A stretch of DNA of 64,000 bases from an uncultured Pontibacter sp. (lineage in GTDB: Bacteria > Bacteroidota > Bacteroidia > Cytophagales > Hymenobacteraceae): positions 868,001 through 932,000 of the forward strand of contig NZ_CANMNI010000002.1 in the NCBI RefSeq assembly GCF_947499215.1, in the 5' to 3' direction. The position numbers were made by a program, and so were the translations under genes. Below, in pieces: positions 26,863 through 35,928 of this stretch (position 1 is the stretch's first letter; every line of letters begins with the position of its first letter). Under the pieces are notes generated by a model that saw only the letters and a list, made by a program, of their open reading frames with translations, made no database searches and was not told the origin of the DNA.

Positions 26863-26898
26863 ATAATAGCCCATCCAGTTTCGTAGATGGGCTATTAT
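26863..26898 (-). terminator. Terminator of glutamate dehydrogenase gene
   Basis: 13-bp perfect stem ATAATAGCCCATC / GATGGGCTATTAT between the gdh stop and the psd start. Transcription into psd may therefore need read-through or its own promoter. Confidence 0.75.
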
Positions 26899-26947
26899 CT
26901 GCTTCAAAAATATATAAACTTTCGTTTATTTTAATAAAAATCTTCGC

Positions 26948-28225
26948 TTAGAAACCGCCGCGATACTTATACGTCATGGCCACTTTGTCAATCGCCACGA
27001 TGTAGGCAGCTATACGCATTGGCACGTTGTACTTCTGCGAGGCAGCGTATACACGTTCAAACGACTCGTTCATGATGCGCTCGGCACGGGTGTTCACACG
27101 CTCCAACGTCCACTTAAAGCCCATACGATTCTGCACCCACTCGAAGTAAGATACGGTCACACCACCAGAGTTTGCTAGGATATCCGGTACTACCATAATG
27201 CCTTTTTCGTTGATGATGTTGTCAGCTTTGTAAGACGTAGGTCCGTTGGCACCCTCCACAATCAGGCGGGCCTGAATCTGGTCTACGTTCTTAATCGTGA
27301 TCACATCCTCCACGGCAGCTGGCACAAGCACGTCTACTTTAGAGATCAGAAGCTCGTCGTTGCTGATCTTCTCAGCGTTTTTGTAGCCTTCTAGGCGACC
27401 GTTATTGTTGTTCTTATACTCGATAGCCTCTTCGATGTCGATGCCTTTGTCGTTCCAGTAAGCACCGCTCACGTCGCTCACACCCAGTATCTTCACACCG
27501 CGCTCGGCCATCAGCTTGGCAGCCCAGGCACCCACGTTACCGAAGCCCTGCACTACTGCCGTAGACTTAGCTGGGTCCATACCCAGTTTCTCCATGGCAG
27601 CCATAGCCGATACCATTACCCCGCGCCCAGTTGCCTCTACGCGGCCCAGTGAGCCACCCAGTACCAATGGCTTGCCTGTAACCACAGCATGCACGGTAGA
27701 GCCTTTTGTCTTCGAGTATTCGTCCATCAGCCAGGCCATCTCGCGCGGACCAGTGCCCATGTCAGGAGCAGGTATGTCTTGGTCAGGGCCAAAGGTATCA
27801 ATCAAAGCCTGCGTATAGGCTCTGGTCAGACGCTCCATCTCACCAGCTGACATAGAGTAAGGGTCACAGATGACGCCTCCCTTGGCACCACCGTATGGTA
27901 TATCTACAACAGCGCACTTCCAAGTCATCCAAGCGGCTAGGGCCTTCACCTCGTCCAAGAACACGTCTGGAGCGAAACGGATACCGCCTTTAGACGGACC
28001 AAGGATAGTAGAGTGAATCACGCGGTAACCTTCAAACACACGCACTTTGCCGTCGTCCATCGTTACAGGCACGTTCACGATCACCTGACGCGTTGGAGTC
28101 TTAAGGACATTGTAAACCTCCTCATCCAGCCCAAGTATCTCTGCCGCGATATTAAAACGCGACATCATCGATTCGAAAGGATTTTCTCTATCCTTAATCG
28201 GTGCAGGCTCTTTGTATAACATCAT
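26948..28225 (-). CDS. Glu/Leu/Phe/Val dehydrogenase, glutamate dehydrogenase type
   Basis: 425 residues. The conserved catalytic part reads HSTILGPSKGGIRF (Lys79), MTWKCAVVDIPYGGAKGGV (Lys103 and Lys115) and IPAPDMGTGPREMAW. The Rossmann domain carries VVQGFGNVG. The layout and length match hexameric glutamate dehydrogenase, which links 2-oxoglutarate and ammonia to glutamate. Cofactor preference cannot be told safely. It is one of three GLFV-family dehydrogenases in this window and the only one with the standard GDH size and motifs. Confidence 0.93.
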   Translation of the reverse strand: MMLYKEPAPIKDRENPFESMMSRFNIAAEILGLDEEVYNVLKTPTRQVIVNVPVTMDDGKVRVFEGYRVIHSTILGPSKGGIRFAPDVFLDEVKALAAWMTWKCAVVDIPYGGAKGGVICDPYSMSAGEMERLTRAYTQALIDTFGPDQDIPAPDMGTGPREMAWLMDEYSKTKGSTVHAVVTGKPLVLGGSLGRVEATGRGVMVSAMAAMEKLGMDPAKSTAVVQGFGNVGAWAAKLMAERGVKILGVSDVSGAYWNDKGIDIEEAIEYKNNNNGRLEGYKNAEKISNDELLISKVDVLVPAAVEDVITIKNVDQIQARLIVEGANGPTSYKADNIINEKGIMVVPDILANSGGVTVSYFEWVQNRMGFKWTLERVNTRAERIMNESFERVYAASQKYNVPMRIAAYIVAIDKVAMTYKYRGGF

Positions 28226-28317
28226 TTTAAGTTTGTGAATTAATCAGTGATTAACAATTACGCGGTAAAGTTATGTAATTATTAATTACACACACCTACA
28301 CCAGAATCAACAATAAT

Positions 28318-29145
28318 TTAGAAAATTTTAAGGAACGCAACAATGAAGGGAATGACCATGATCAGGCTGTCGAAACGGTCTAAAATGCCGCCATGGCCGG
28401 GTAGCAGCGTACCGGAGTCTTTTACGCCTAGGCTGCGTTTCAGCAGCGATTCTGCCAAATCACCCAGCACTCCGAAGATCGATACAATAACGGCTATACC
28501 TATCCACTGGTACAGCTCTAAGTCATGAAATACAACGGCCAACCCCCAGCCGACCAATACGGTCAGCACGGTGCCGCCAATCCAACCCTCCCAAGTCTTA
28601 CCCGGTGATACGCGCTCTAGCAGTTTGTGTTTGCCAAAGTTCTTGCCCGCAATGTAGGCACCCGTGTCAGCGGCCCAGATTAGCAGCAAAAGCCCAAGGA
28701 TAGGTTGCCAGCGATACTCCCCCTGCAGGTGCCCCAAGAGTTGCAGCAGCGAGAAAGGCACGGCGATGTAAAGCACACCCAGTATGGTAAAGGCGATATT
28801 GGTAAACGGCTGCGGCTGTTTGCGGTACAGCTCGAGCACGAAGGTCAGGAAAAGAACAGGCAGCGCAAGGTATAGCAGTTCCGCTGGCATGTATTCCTTG
28901 TCTATCAAAAATATGGAGATAAAAATACCCGCCGCCAGTAAGACCCCAAGCGTTTTATTCGGCTTTATACCGGCCGCACCCGTCAGTTTGTAAAACTCCA
29001 GCGTGCCGAGCAGGGTGAGCCCCAGAAAAAGCAGCAGGAAGGTCCACTCACTGAAGATGATGCCACCAATGAAAAGGGCTGCCCCCAATACTCCTACGAT
29101 TAGGCGTTGCTGTAAATTACTAAGGGCAGATATCTTTGTGCTCAT
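28318..29145 (-). CDS. cdsA: Phosphatidate cytidylyltransferase
   Basis: 275 residues from ATG 29145 (MSTKISALSNLQQRL); earlier in-frame codons are Arg/Pro-rich leader with no counterpart in homologues. About eight membrane segments. The C-terminal PROSITE CDS signature is plain: SLLKRSLGVKDSGTLLPGHG followed by GILDRFDSL. It activates phosphatidic acid to CDP-diacylglycerol, the branch point of phospholipid synthesis. A CPBP protease gene is 43 bases upstream, same strand, a pairing common in Bacteroidota. Confidence 0.94.
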   Translation of the reverse strand: MSTKISALSNLQQRLIVGVLGAALFIGGIIFSEWTFLLLFLGLTLLGTLEFYKLTGAAGIKPNKTLGVLLAAGIFISIFLIDKEYMPAELLYLALPVLFLTFVLELYRKQPQPFTNIAFTILGVLYIAVPFSLLQLLGHLQGEYRWQPILGLLLLIWAADTGAYIAGKNFGKHKLLERVSPGKTWEGWIGGTVLTVLVGWGLAVVFHDLELYQWIGIAVIVSIFGVLGDLAESLLKRSLGVKDSGTLLPGHGGILDRFDSLIMVIPFIVAFLKIF

Positions 29146-29188
29146 CGGTATGCATGTCGGCAGGTATAGCCGGGTGGTTAGTCTTGGA

Positions 29189-30151
29189 TTACTGGTTTTG
29201 GCGCTCCTCCGCAGCCTCGGCAATACTTTCGGGGCGTGTGGGCGTGAGCATAAACTGCTTGTAAAGGTAATAGATTACAGCAGCACTCAATACAGCCGAT
29301 ATCAAAATGGTTAGGATCGGCATGGCCTCCGTCGATTCTATATTATAGTCGATGGCGCCCGTCTGCTGCAGGTATAGCAAAAACACCGTGAAACCGTTAT
29401 TGAAGAAGTGCGCCACGATCGGCACCCAGATATTGCCCGACCACAGGTATAGGTACCCGAACAAAGCACCTAGCAGCATGCGCGGCACAAAACCGAAGAA
29501 CTGCACGTGTATGGTGGAGAAAATGATAGCCGCCACCCAAACCGCCACGTGCGCATTGCCCGACCAGCGGTGCACCTGCCGCTGCAGAATGCCCCTGAAC
29601 ACCAGCTCCTCGCCGATAGCTGGTATAACAGCAATCACCAGCAGGCCTGCAAAAAGACGTGGCAGCGAGCCGAAGTTGGCGATGATCTTGGTCAGTTCCG
29701 CCAGTTCGTCCTCCTTGGCCCTAGCCCACTCCTCGAAACCCGACATAAAATCGGGCAGGTCTAGCTTGGCGTTCCAGTTGATAACAAGGGAGTTGGCCGG
29801 CATTATAAATACGATAAGCAAACCCGCCAACAGGAGTAATGTAGGTAAAGGAAGTTTTTTCCAGTTAAGGTAGTGATCAATATTCACCTTCATGAAGCGC
29901 AGCATCAGCAGGGGCGCCACTACAAAAGAAGTAAACTGCACCAGTCCCTGAAATATCAGCAAGGCGTCGGCTCCCTCCGGATTGGCAGCAGGATCAGCAA
30001 GAAGGTTGGTGATGTCCAGCACCTCTATTCCAAAAAGCGGGCTTATGGCTATAAACAACATACTGGCCACGAAATAGCCGATGAGCATGAACCCTAGCAG
30101 TAGCAGCAGCACAAAAAACGGGTGCCTGCCTTCGGAGATGAAACCTTTCAT
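29189..30151 (-). CDS. CPBP-family intramembrane glutamic endopeptidase
   Basis: 320 residues, seven or eight membrane segments. The CPBP/Abi motifs are present: motif 1 EELVFRGILQRQ (Glu181, Glu182, Arg186), motif 2 FSTIHVQFFGFVPRMLLGALFGY (His215) and motif 3 VPIVAHFFNNG (His248, Asn252). Such proteins cleave prenylated or other membrane substrates; some process bacteriocins or regulators. The target is unknown. Likely cotranscribed with cdsA. Confidence 0.9.
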   Translation of the reverse strand: MKGFISEGRHPFFVLLLLLGFMLIGYFVASMLFIAISPLFGIEVLDITNLLADPAANPEGADALLIFQGLVQFTSFVVAPLLMLRFMKVNIDHYLNWKKLPLPTLLLLAGLLIVFIMPANSLVINWNAKLDLPDFMSGFEEWARAKEDELAELTKIIANFGSLPRLFAGLLVIAVIPAIGEELVFRGILQRQVHRWSGNAHVAVWVAAIIFSTIHVQFFGFVPRMLLGALFGYLYLWSGNIWVPIVAHFFNNGFTVFLLYLQQTGAIDYNIESTEAMPILTILISAVLSAAVIYYLYKQFMLTPTRPESIAEAAEERQNQ

Positions 30152-30172
30152 AGAGAAGATTAGGTTTAATTG

Positions 30173-30186
30173 ACGTAAATTTACGT
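30173..30186. promoter_or_regulatory. 14-base perfect palindrome between divergent genes
   Basis: ACGTAAATTTACGT lies between the divergent CPBP and dusB genes, 19 bases before dusB. It could be an operator for either gene; no matching regulator was identified. Confidence 0.3.
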
Positions 30187-30204
30187 GAAATTTTAACTTT
30201 TGCT

Positions 30205-31194
30205 TTGGTAAAGATAGCGAACATAGAACTAGGCGAGTTTCCGCTGCTGCTGGCGCCGATGGAAGACGTAAGCGACCCGCCTTTCCGAAAAGTGTGCAAG
30301 GCCAACGGTGCAGACCTGATGTATACCGAGTTCATCTCTTCTGAGGGTCTGATACGTGACGCCGCCAAAAGTGTGCAAAAACTCGACATTTTTGACTACG
30401 AGCGCCCCATCGGCATTCAGATTTTCGGCTCCGACATCGACTCGATGCGCGAAGCCGCCATTGTGTCGTCGCAGGCCGGCCCTGACCTGATCGACATTAA
30501 CTACGGCTGCCCGGTAAAGAACGTGGCCTGCAAGGGTGCTGGTGCCGCACTGCTGCGCGATATCCCTAAGATGGTGAAGATGACCGAGGAGATTGTGAAA
30601 GCCACGCACTTGCCTGTTACCGTGAAAACACGACTGGGGTGGGACGAGAACACAAAATACATTGTTGAGACTGCTGAAAGACTGCAGGATATCGGTATCA
30701 AGGCGCTGAGCATACACGGCCGCACCCGCGTGCAGATGTACAAAGGCGAAGCCGACTGGAGCCTGATTGCGGAAGTCAAGAACAACCCGCGCATGCACAT
30801 CCCGATCTTCGGCAACGGTGACATCGACTCTCCGCAAAAGGCGCTAGAGTATAAGAACAGGTATGGCGTAGACGGCATTATGATCGGCCGCGCCTCTATC
30901 GGTCACCCGTGGATCTTCAACGAGATCAAACACTACATGGCCACCGGCGAAGTGCTGGCACCACCGACGCTGGAAGAGCGTGTCGAGGTTTGCCGTCAGC
31001 ACTTCACGCACTCACTGGAGTGGAAAGGCGACAAGTTGGGCATCTTCGAGATGCGCCGCCACTACACCAACTACTTCCGCGGCCTGCCGCACTTCAAGCC
31101 CCTGCGCATGAAACTGGTGCAGTCCGAAGACATTCAGGAAATTTACGACACGCTGGACGAGATTACCCAGACGATGGCATATGAGGAAGTTTAA
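30205..31194 (+). CDS. dusB: tRNA-dihydrouridine synthase DusB
   Basis: 329 residues with a TTG start at 30205 (MVKIANIELGEFPLLLAPME); no ATG precedes the conserved APMEDVSDPPFR block. The FMN barrel is complete: catalytic Cys102 in INYGCPVKNV, VKTRLGWDE, LSIHGRTRVQMYKG and FGNGDIDSPQKA. It reduces uridines in tRNA using NADPH. The C-terminal helical domain (about 245-329) is normal. Followed by a hairpin terminator. Confidence 0.94.
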   Translation: MVKIANIELGEFPLLLAPMEDVSDPPFRKVCKANGADLMYTEFISSEGLIRDAAKSVQKLDIFDYERPIGIQIFGSDIDSMREAAIVSSQAGPDLIDINYGCPVKNVACKGAGAALLRDIPKMVKMTEEIVKATHLPVTVKTRLGWDENTKYIVETAERLQDIGIKALSIHGRTRVQMYKGEADWSLIAEVKNNPRMHIPIFGNGDIDSPQKALEYKNRYGVDGIMIGRASIGHPWIFNEIKHYMATGEVLAPPTLEERVEVCRQHFTHSLEWKGDKLGIFEMRRHYTNYFRGLPHFKPLRMKLVQSEDIQEIYDTLDEITQTMAYEEV

Positions 31195-31225
31195 GAGTTA
31201 GAACTCTTGCTATAAAATTTAATTC

Positions 31226-31270
31226 AAGGAGTTAGTGTCCAGCATGTGTGTTGAGACATTAACTCCTTTT
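31226..31270 (+). terminator. dusB terminator
   Basis: AAGGAGTTAGTGTC and GACATTAACTCCTT form a 14-bp stem with one G-T pair, followed by TTTT. It overlaps the promoter of the next gene. Confidence 0.75.
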
Positions 31271-31277
31271 ATCTTTG
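31251..31277 (+). promoter_or_regulatory. Promoter of the small lipoprotein gene
   Basis: TTG (31251-31253), 16 bases, then TATCTTTG (31270-31277), a good TAnnTTTG box 25 bases before the ATG. Confidence 0.5.
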
Positions 31278-31302
31278 TAGATTATTTTCTGATAATCTGA
31301 AC

Positions 31303-31680
31303 ATGAAAAAGGTGGTTGGTTTACTGGGTCTGCTGATAGTAAGCACTCTTATTAGCTGTACACCAGCAAACGAGATAAGTTATTCTTCATCCAGCAATTA
31401 CCTTACAGCTTATCATAGAACAAACCAGCGAGTTATCATTGGACATGCGGGATTATTTTATCGGTCGGTAAACAGGTATACTATCCATTTAAAAAGCACG
31501 GACAAAACGAAGTACAATTATACTGACATACAGGTGGGCAAAAATAATGGCAATGTAGTACTCACCGATGGATACATTGAATTCATAGGCGACAACCAAG
31601 TAAAAATTGCCCTTTTATATGATGAAAATGGTTTAAGCAAATCACTCCCCATCAACGGACGACATAAGCTAAAGAAATAG
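31303..31680 (+). CDS. Small hypothetical lipoprotein
   Basis: 125 residues. MKKVVGLLGLLIVSTLISCT gives a lipobox Cys at 19. The mature part is Lys/Asn/Tyr-rich with beta-strand patterns (VNRYTIHLKSTDKTKYNYT, VVLTDGYIEF, VKIALLYDENG). No family recognised. It has its own promoter directly after the dusB terminator. A/T-rich compared with its neighbours. Confidence 0.72.
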   Translation: MKKVVGLLGLLIVSTLISCTPANEISYSSSSNYLTAYHRTNQRVIIGHAGLFYRSVNRYTIHLKSTDKTKYNYTDIQVGKNNGNVVLTDGYIEFIGDNQVKIALLYDENGLSKSLPINGRHKLKK

Positions 31681-31810
31681 CCTGCTTTACTCTTCCAGCA
31701 ATTTAGCTCCTCAACTTCTTAACTTTCTACTTATCAAAACATCTCTCGCTCCCGCTCAGGAAAAAACAGGCACGCCGCCACTGGCTTGGTTCCTGCTCAT
31801 CATACTGGCC

Positions 31811-32635
31811 TTGATTTGGGGCACGTCCTTTATCCTCATTAAGAAAGGCCTAGTCGTGTTCAGCTCCAATGAACTGGGCGCTATCCGGATTGCTATCGCT
31901 TTCCTGACGCTTTCTCCTTTTGCCATCAAGCACCTCCGGCAGGTAGAGCCATACCGCTGGAAATACCTACTGGGCAGCGGCCTGCTGGGCAACCTGTTCC
32001 CGGCTTTCCTGTTCGCCTACGCCGAGACGCAACTGGCCAGCGGACTGGCCGGCGTGCTCAACTCCCTCACCGCACTCTTCACACTGCTGGTGGGCGCCAT
32101 TTTCTTCCAGCAGGCCATTACGTGGATGCGCATGCTTGGCATTATCATCGGTATTGTGGGCACGGCGATTCTCATTTTCTCGGGTGGCGACACCAACATG
32201 GATAATACCTTCTATGGCATCTACATCGTGATCGCCACGATTTGCTACGGCGGCAGCGTGAACATCATCAAACATCGCCTGCAGGGCATGAAACCGCTGG
32301 TAATGTCGAGCATGGCGCTTCTTACAGTGGGGCCGCTGGCTATTGCCTATATGTTTACAACGGATGTGGTACCGAAACTCCAGAGCACGCCGGGTGCTTG
32401 GGAGGCCTTTATGTACATCGCCCTTCTGGCTGTTTTCAGCACGGCTGTAGGACTGGTACTCTTTAATAAACTCATTCACATGAGCACCACGCTCTTCGCG
32501 AGTTCCTCCACCTACCTTATACCTATTGTCGCGCTCATGTGGGGCGTGCTGGATGGCGAGGTGATCCACCTGTGGCATTATATAGGTATGGTGATCATTT
32601 TGGCGGGGGTGTTTATCGTGAACCGGGCAAAGTAA
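31811..32635 (+). CDS. EamA/DMT-family transporter, start uncertain
   Basis: At least 274 residues with ten predicted membrane segments in two EamA repeats (IWGTSFILIKKGL, ASGLAGVLNSLTALFTLLVG, GVLDGEVIHLWHYIGMVIILAG). These drug/metabolite-type exporters move amino acids or other small molecules; the substrate is unknown. The only usual start is TTG at 31811, yet the coding frame continues upstream with a good half of the first membrane helix (PPLAWFLLIILA from 31775). There is no ATG, GTG or in-frame TTG back to the previous gene, so either a rare start such as CTG at 31781 is used or the TTG start gives a shortened first helix. Confidence 0.85.
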   Translation: MIWGTSFILIKKGLVVFSSNELGAIRIAIAFLTLSPFAIKHLRQVEPYRWKYLLGSGLLGNLFPAFLFAYAETQLASGLAGVLNSLTALFTLLVGAIFFQQAITWMRMLGIIIGIVGTAILIFSGGDTNMDNTFYGIYIVIATICYGGSVNIIKHRLQGMKPLVMSSMALLTVGPLAIAYMFTTDVVPKLQSTPGAWEAFMYIALLAVFSTAVGLVLFNKLIHMSTTLFASSSTYLIPIVALMWGVLDGEVIHLWHYIGMVIILAGVFIVNRAK

Positions 32636-32678
32636 GCAGGCACAGGTCACACCATAAGACAGACTTCCAACGCATACC

Positions 32679-32717
32679 AACCGCTTCTGCATGCAATTTG
32701 CAGGAGCGGTTTCCTTT
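32679..32717 (+). terminator. Terminator of the EamA gene
   Basis: AACCGCTTCTGCA and TGCAGGAGCGGTT pair with one mismatch, followed by a T-rich run. It excludes a start for the next gene at the ATG at 32691, which lies inside the stem. Confidence 0.7.
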
Positions 32718-32804
32718 TATATCACTGTCTGCACAATTCATTATTTTCTAATCTCTCAATTATTTGCTTACTTAAGGGTTTATAAACTCCGATCCCACAA
32801 CTCC

Positions 32805-34793
32805 ATGAGGTTATTCCAGACCCTTCTGAGTCTTATGATGCTGTTCTTTCTGTCCTTTCAGGCGGTAGCGCAAGAAGACAGCACTGAACTAGCTATAGAA
32901 GAATTTAAGCTGCAGGCTGTCAACGACACAGCCTTCACGCTGCGGGCCACCAACGAATCAGGCAACTTAGTCAAGTATAGCGGGCCATTGCCGGTGCGGA
33001 TTAACGGGAACCTGCAAGATGTTAGCTTCACAGAAGGAGAAGCTCGCTTTTCATTGAGCGAGAAAGCCAATCTGGTGCAGGTTAGCGCCAACGTCGGTAC
33101 CCACACCATTGCGCGGCTCTACCGCCTCGATGCTGAAGCTGAGCATGGCGTGAACGAATTCCCGATGTGGCTTTCTATACTACCGCCGCTTATTGCCATC
33201 ATTCTGGCCTTGATCTTCAGAGAGGTGCTGCTGGCTTTATTCGCCGGCATCTGGGTAGGCGGTTTTGTGATTTATGGTATGTCAGTCAAGGCCTTTTTCA
33301 CAGGATTGCTAGCAGTAGCCGACACTTATCTGGTCAGTGCCATGACTGACACGGATCACATAGCCGTTATCCTGTTCTCGATGCTGATAGGCGGCATGGT
33401 AGCCATCATCTCCAAAAATGGGGGCATGGCCGGTGTAGTTAACCAGCTTTCCCGCTATGCCCGTTCGGCCAAAAGCACGCAGTTGGTGACGTGGATACTC
33501 GGTATAGCCATCTTTTTCGACGACTACGCCAACACCCTGATCGTGGGCAATACCATGCGCCCAGTGACTGACAGGCACCGCATTTCCCGCGAAAAGCTGG
33601 CTTACATTGTGGACAGCACAGCCGCTCCCGTGGCTGCCATCGCCTTCGTGACAACTTGGGTGGGCGCTGAGTTGGGCTACATCAAAGATGCCGCTACATC
33701 ATTAGGTATAGAGGAGGGCGCTTATTCCCTTTTCTTTCATTCGCTCGAGTACGCCTACTACCCGGTCTTGACGCTGGTGTTCATGCTTATGCTGATTCTG
33801 ATGGACCGCGACTATGGACTCATGTACAAAGCCGAAAATCGCGCCCGTACAACCGGCGCCGTCAGCAAGCAACGTCCCGACAGCCGCAGCGAAGCAAAAC
33901 AGCAACAGGAAATGGCTGAGTTCGAAGCAATAGACCCAGAACGTAGCCGTGCTTTCAATGCACTTATACCTGTGCTCGTCGTGATTTTCGGTACCGTGAT
34001 CGGCCTGCTCTATACCGGGTATAACGCTGACACTTGGGCAGACGCCAGCATTGGCTTCTTTCGCAAACTCTCCATAACCATCGGAGATTCCAACTCTTAT
34101 ACTGCCTTAATCTGGGCCTCTCTGTCGGGGGTGGTTGTGGCTATTGCCCTAACAGTAAGCCAGCGCATTATGAGCCTTTATGAGACGATGGAGTCGCTGG
34201 TGACAGGCTTTAAGACGATGCTGCCAGCGATGCTGATCTTGGTACTGGCGTGGTCGCTGGCGCAGGTTACAAAAGAGCTTTACACAGCCGAGTACCTCAC
34301 ATCGCTTTTCTCGGGCAACGTATCGCCCCGCTGGCTTCCAGAGATCACGTTCTTCTTAGCCGCTATTATCGCTTTCTCCACCGGATCGAGCTGGGGCACG
34401 ATGGCGATCTTGTACCCTTTGATGCTGCCAGCCGCTTGGTATGTGAGCCAGCAGCATGGCATGAGTGTGGAAGAGACCATGCCGATTATGTACAATGTGA
34501 TATCGGTGGTGCTGGCCGGTGCCGTGTTTGGCGACCACTGCTCTCCTATTTCAGACACCACCATCCTCAGTTCTTTGGCCTCAGGCTGCAACCACATCGA
34601 CCATGTGAAAACCCAATTGCCTTATGCCGTCACGGTGGCGCTGGTGGCGAATCTGGTATGCACCAGTCTTTCTAGCTGGGGCGTGCATTGGTTTCTGGTG
34701 TACCTGATAGGAGCCGCGCTTCTTTGGGGGGTTATTAAAATATTCGGGCAGAAAGTGACGCGAGAACCCGAACTTGCTGAAGTTAGCTCTTAA
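32805..34793 (+). CDS. NhaC-family Na+/H+ antiporter with N-terminal periplasmic domain
   Basis: 662 residues from ATG 32805. A signal peptide (MRLFQTLLSLMMLFFLSFQAVAQ) and about 95 soluble residues (beta-rich, LRATNESGNLVKYSGPLP) precede the first membrane helix near residue 119. The transporter part has the NhaC signatures IAIFFDDYANTLIVG, YIVDSTAAPVAAIAFVTTW and, near the end, FSTGSSWGTMAILYPLMLP with GDHCSPISDTTILSS. It would exchange Na+ for H+ across the inner membrane. The N-terminal domain is an addition compared with ordinary NhaC (about 450-480 residues). Single gene. Confidence 0.9.
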   Translation: MRLFQTLLSLMMLFFLSFQAVAQEDSTELAIEEFKLQAVNDTAFTLRATNESGNLVKYSGPLPVRINGNLQDVSFTEGEARFSLSEKANLVQVSANVGTHTIARLYRLDAEAEHGVNEFPMWLSILPPLIAIILALIFREVLLALFAGIWVGGFVIYGMSVKAFFTGLLAVADTYLVSAMTDTDHIAVILFSMLIGGMVAIISKNGGMAGVVNQLSRYARSAKSTQLVTWILGIAIFFDDYANTLIVGNTMRPVTDRHRISREKLAYIVDSTAAPVAAIAFVTTWVGAELGYIKDAATSLGIEEGAYSLFFHSLEYAYYPVLTLVFMLMLILMDRDYGLMYKAENRARTTGAVSKQRPDSRSEAKQQQEMAEFEAIDPERSRAFNALIPVLVVIFGTVIGLLYTGYNADTWADASIGFFRKLSITIGDSNSYTALIWASLSGVVVAIALTVSQRIMSLYETMESLVTGFKTMLPAMLILVLAWSLAQVTKELYTAEYLTSLFSGNVSPRWLPEITFFLAAIIAFSTGSSWGTMAILYPLMLPAAWYVSQQHGMSVEETMPIMYNVISVVLAGAVFGDHCSPISDTTILSSLASGCNHIDHVKTQLPYAVTVALVANLVCTSLSSWGVHWFLVYLIGAALLWGVIKIFGQKVTREPELAEVSS

Positions 34794-34814
34794 GAGCTTC
34801 TACTAAATCTAACA

Positions 34815-34849
34815 CAGAGAAGGCTGCTCAACACGGGCAGCCTTCTCTG
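34815..34849. terminator. Bidirectional terminator
   Basis: 13-bp perfect stem CAGAGAAGGCTGC / GCAGCCTTCTCTG between the convergent NhaC and acyltransferase genes. Confidence 0.8.
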
Positions 34850-34862
34850 TAAAATAGCCTCT

Positions 34863-35798
34863 CTAAAAATCCAGCCGATAAAAATCATGCGCTACGCTTC
34901 GGGCGCCGTAGCTTTCTTTATTGCTCACAAGACCTTCATTCAGGTATTGCCCCTGCTGCTCGGTGGAAATGCCGAAGCTGAAGTATTTTTTTTGAGGGTA
35001 TACCTGTGTCAGTAGGTAGTCTGTTAAATAGTCCAGAGCGGCCAGCTCGCGACCTCGGGCATTTGAGCCTATGTATTGGCTGTGCACGACAGTGGCCGAC
35101 TCAAACAGTACCATGCCAGCAACCATTTCCTGCTCTTCAAATACAGTATACAGTCTGATGTTCTCAGGGAAGCTTTCTCCTAACCGCTTAAGCTCCTGTG
35201 CCGTATGGACGGGCTTGAGCTGGTACTTATCACCTAGCAACTGGCTGACTAGCTGCATGTATGCCTCGTAGTACTGACTCTCACGTACCTCTAAGGCATA
35301 ATTGGCAGCCTGTTTTATTTTTCTTTTGCGCAGCTGGGTATAAGGCAGCCTGTTTTCCAAGGCCACTACGGAGTTTAGGGCACGCTGGCACAGTGTGGCT
35401 CCACTGCGGAACAACGCATACAAGTCTTCCTCGGCAGGCAGTTGGTGATAGATATGCGGAATGGCTTTGTAGTAGAGTGATTGAAAGCTGTGCTCTTTAG
35501 AATAGGCAGTCATCGCCTCGAAAATCAAGAGCATAAGCGGGGCTTTCATACCTGCATCGCTCACGATACCGCCATAGCTCAAACCAGCGTGGGAATGCAA
35601 GACGCCACCAAGGGCATTTGCCGGCAGCAACGCCACCAATTTGCCTCTGTAGTAAAACAACAGAGAGTGGTCTTCAAACCGATCGGCATGATAATCCATA
35701 TAGTCACGCTGCAGCATAAACGTGCCATTCTTGGAAGCGCGTACGAACGCGTCCCATTCCGGCTTATACCTATCGCTATACCTGACTACTTCCACCAT
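34863..35798 (-). CDS. FemAB/GNAT-like acyltransferase
   Basis: 311 residues resembling FemAB or GNAT-fold N-acyltransferases found in Bacteroidota. It opens with WDAFVRASKNGTFMLQRDYMDYH, then HAGLSYGGIVSD, an RKRKIKQA basic helix, a second GNAT-like half (YTVFEEQEMVAGMVLFES, HSQYIGSN) and NRAYGA-like end KESYGARSVAHDFYRL. The likely job is adding an acyl or amino-acyl group to a cell-envelope sugar or peptide. No polysaccharide genes flank it, so the substrate is open. It is 130 bases downstream of the histidine kinase gene, same strand. Confidence 0.75.
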   Translation of the reverse strand: MVEVVRYSDRYKPEWDAFVRASKNGTFMLQRDYMDYHADRFEDHSLLFYYRGKLVALLPANALGGVLHSHAGLSYGGIVSDAGMKAPLMLLIFEAMTAYSKEHSFQSLYYKAIPHIYHQLPAEEDLYALFRSGATLCQRALNSVVALENRLPYTQLRKRKIKQAANYALEVRESQYYEAYMQLVSQLLGDKYQLKPVHTAQELKRLGESFPENIRLYTVFEEQEMVAGMVLFESATVVHSQYIGSNARGRELAALDYLTDYLLTQVYPQKKYFSFGISTEQQGQYLNEGLVSNKESYGARSVAHDFYRLDF

Positions 35799-35928
35799 CT
35801 TCTATTCATGCGCAATCCGATACAATGCATCAGGAATCACGACTTCCAATTAAACTATGACAATCTATCTAAAGGAAAATTCAAGCCGCTCACTCAAGAT
35901 TCAGCATTTATGACTCAGAACTCCTAGC

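Noticed and set aside
32691..32804. Upstream ATG of the NhaC gene
   Set aside because: It lies within the preceding terminator stem and would put the signal peptide inside the protein. ATG 32805 gives a clean signal peptide.
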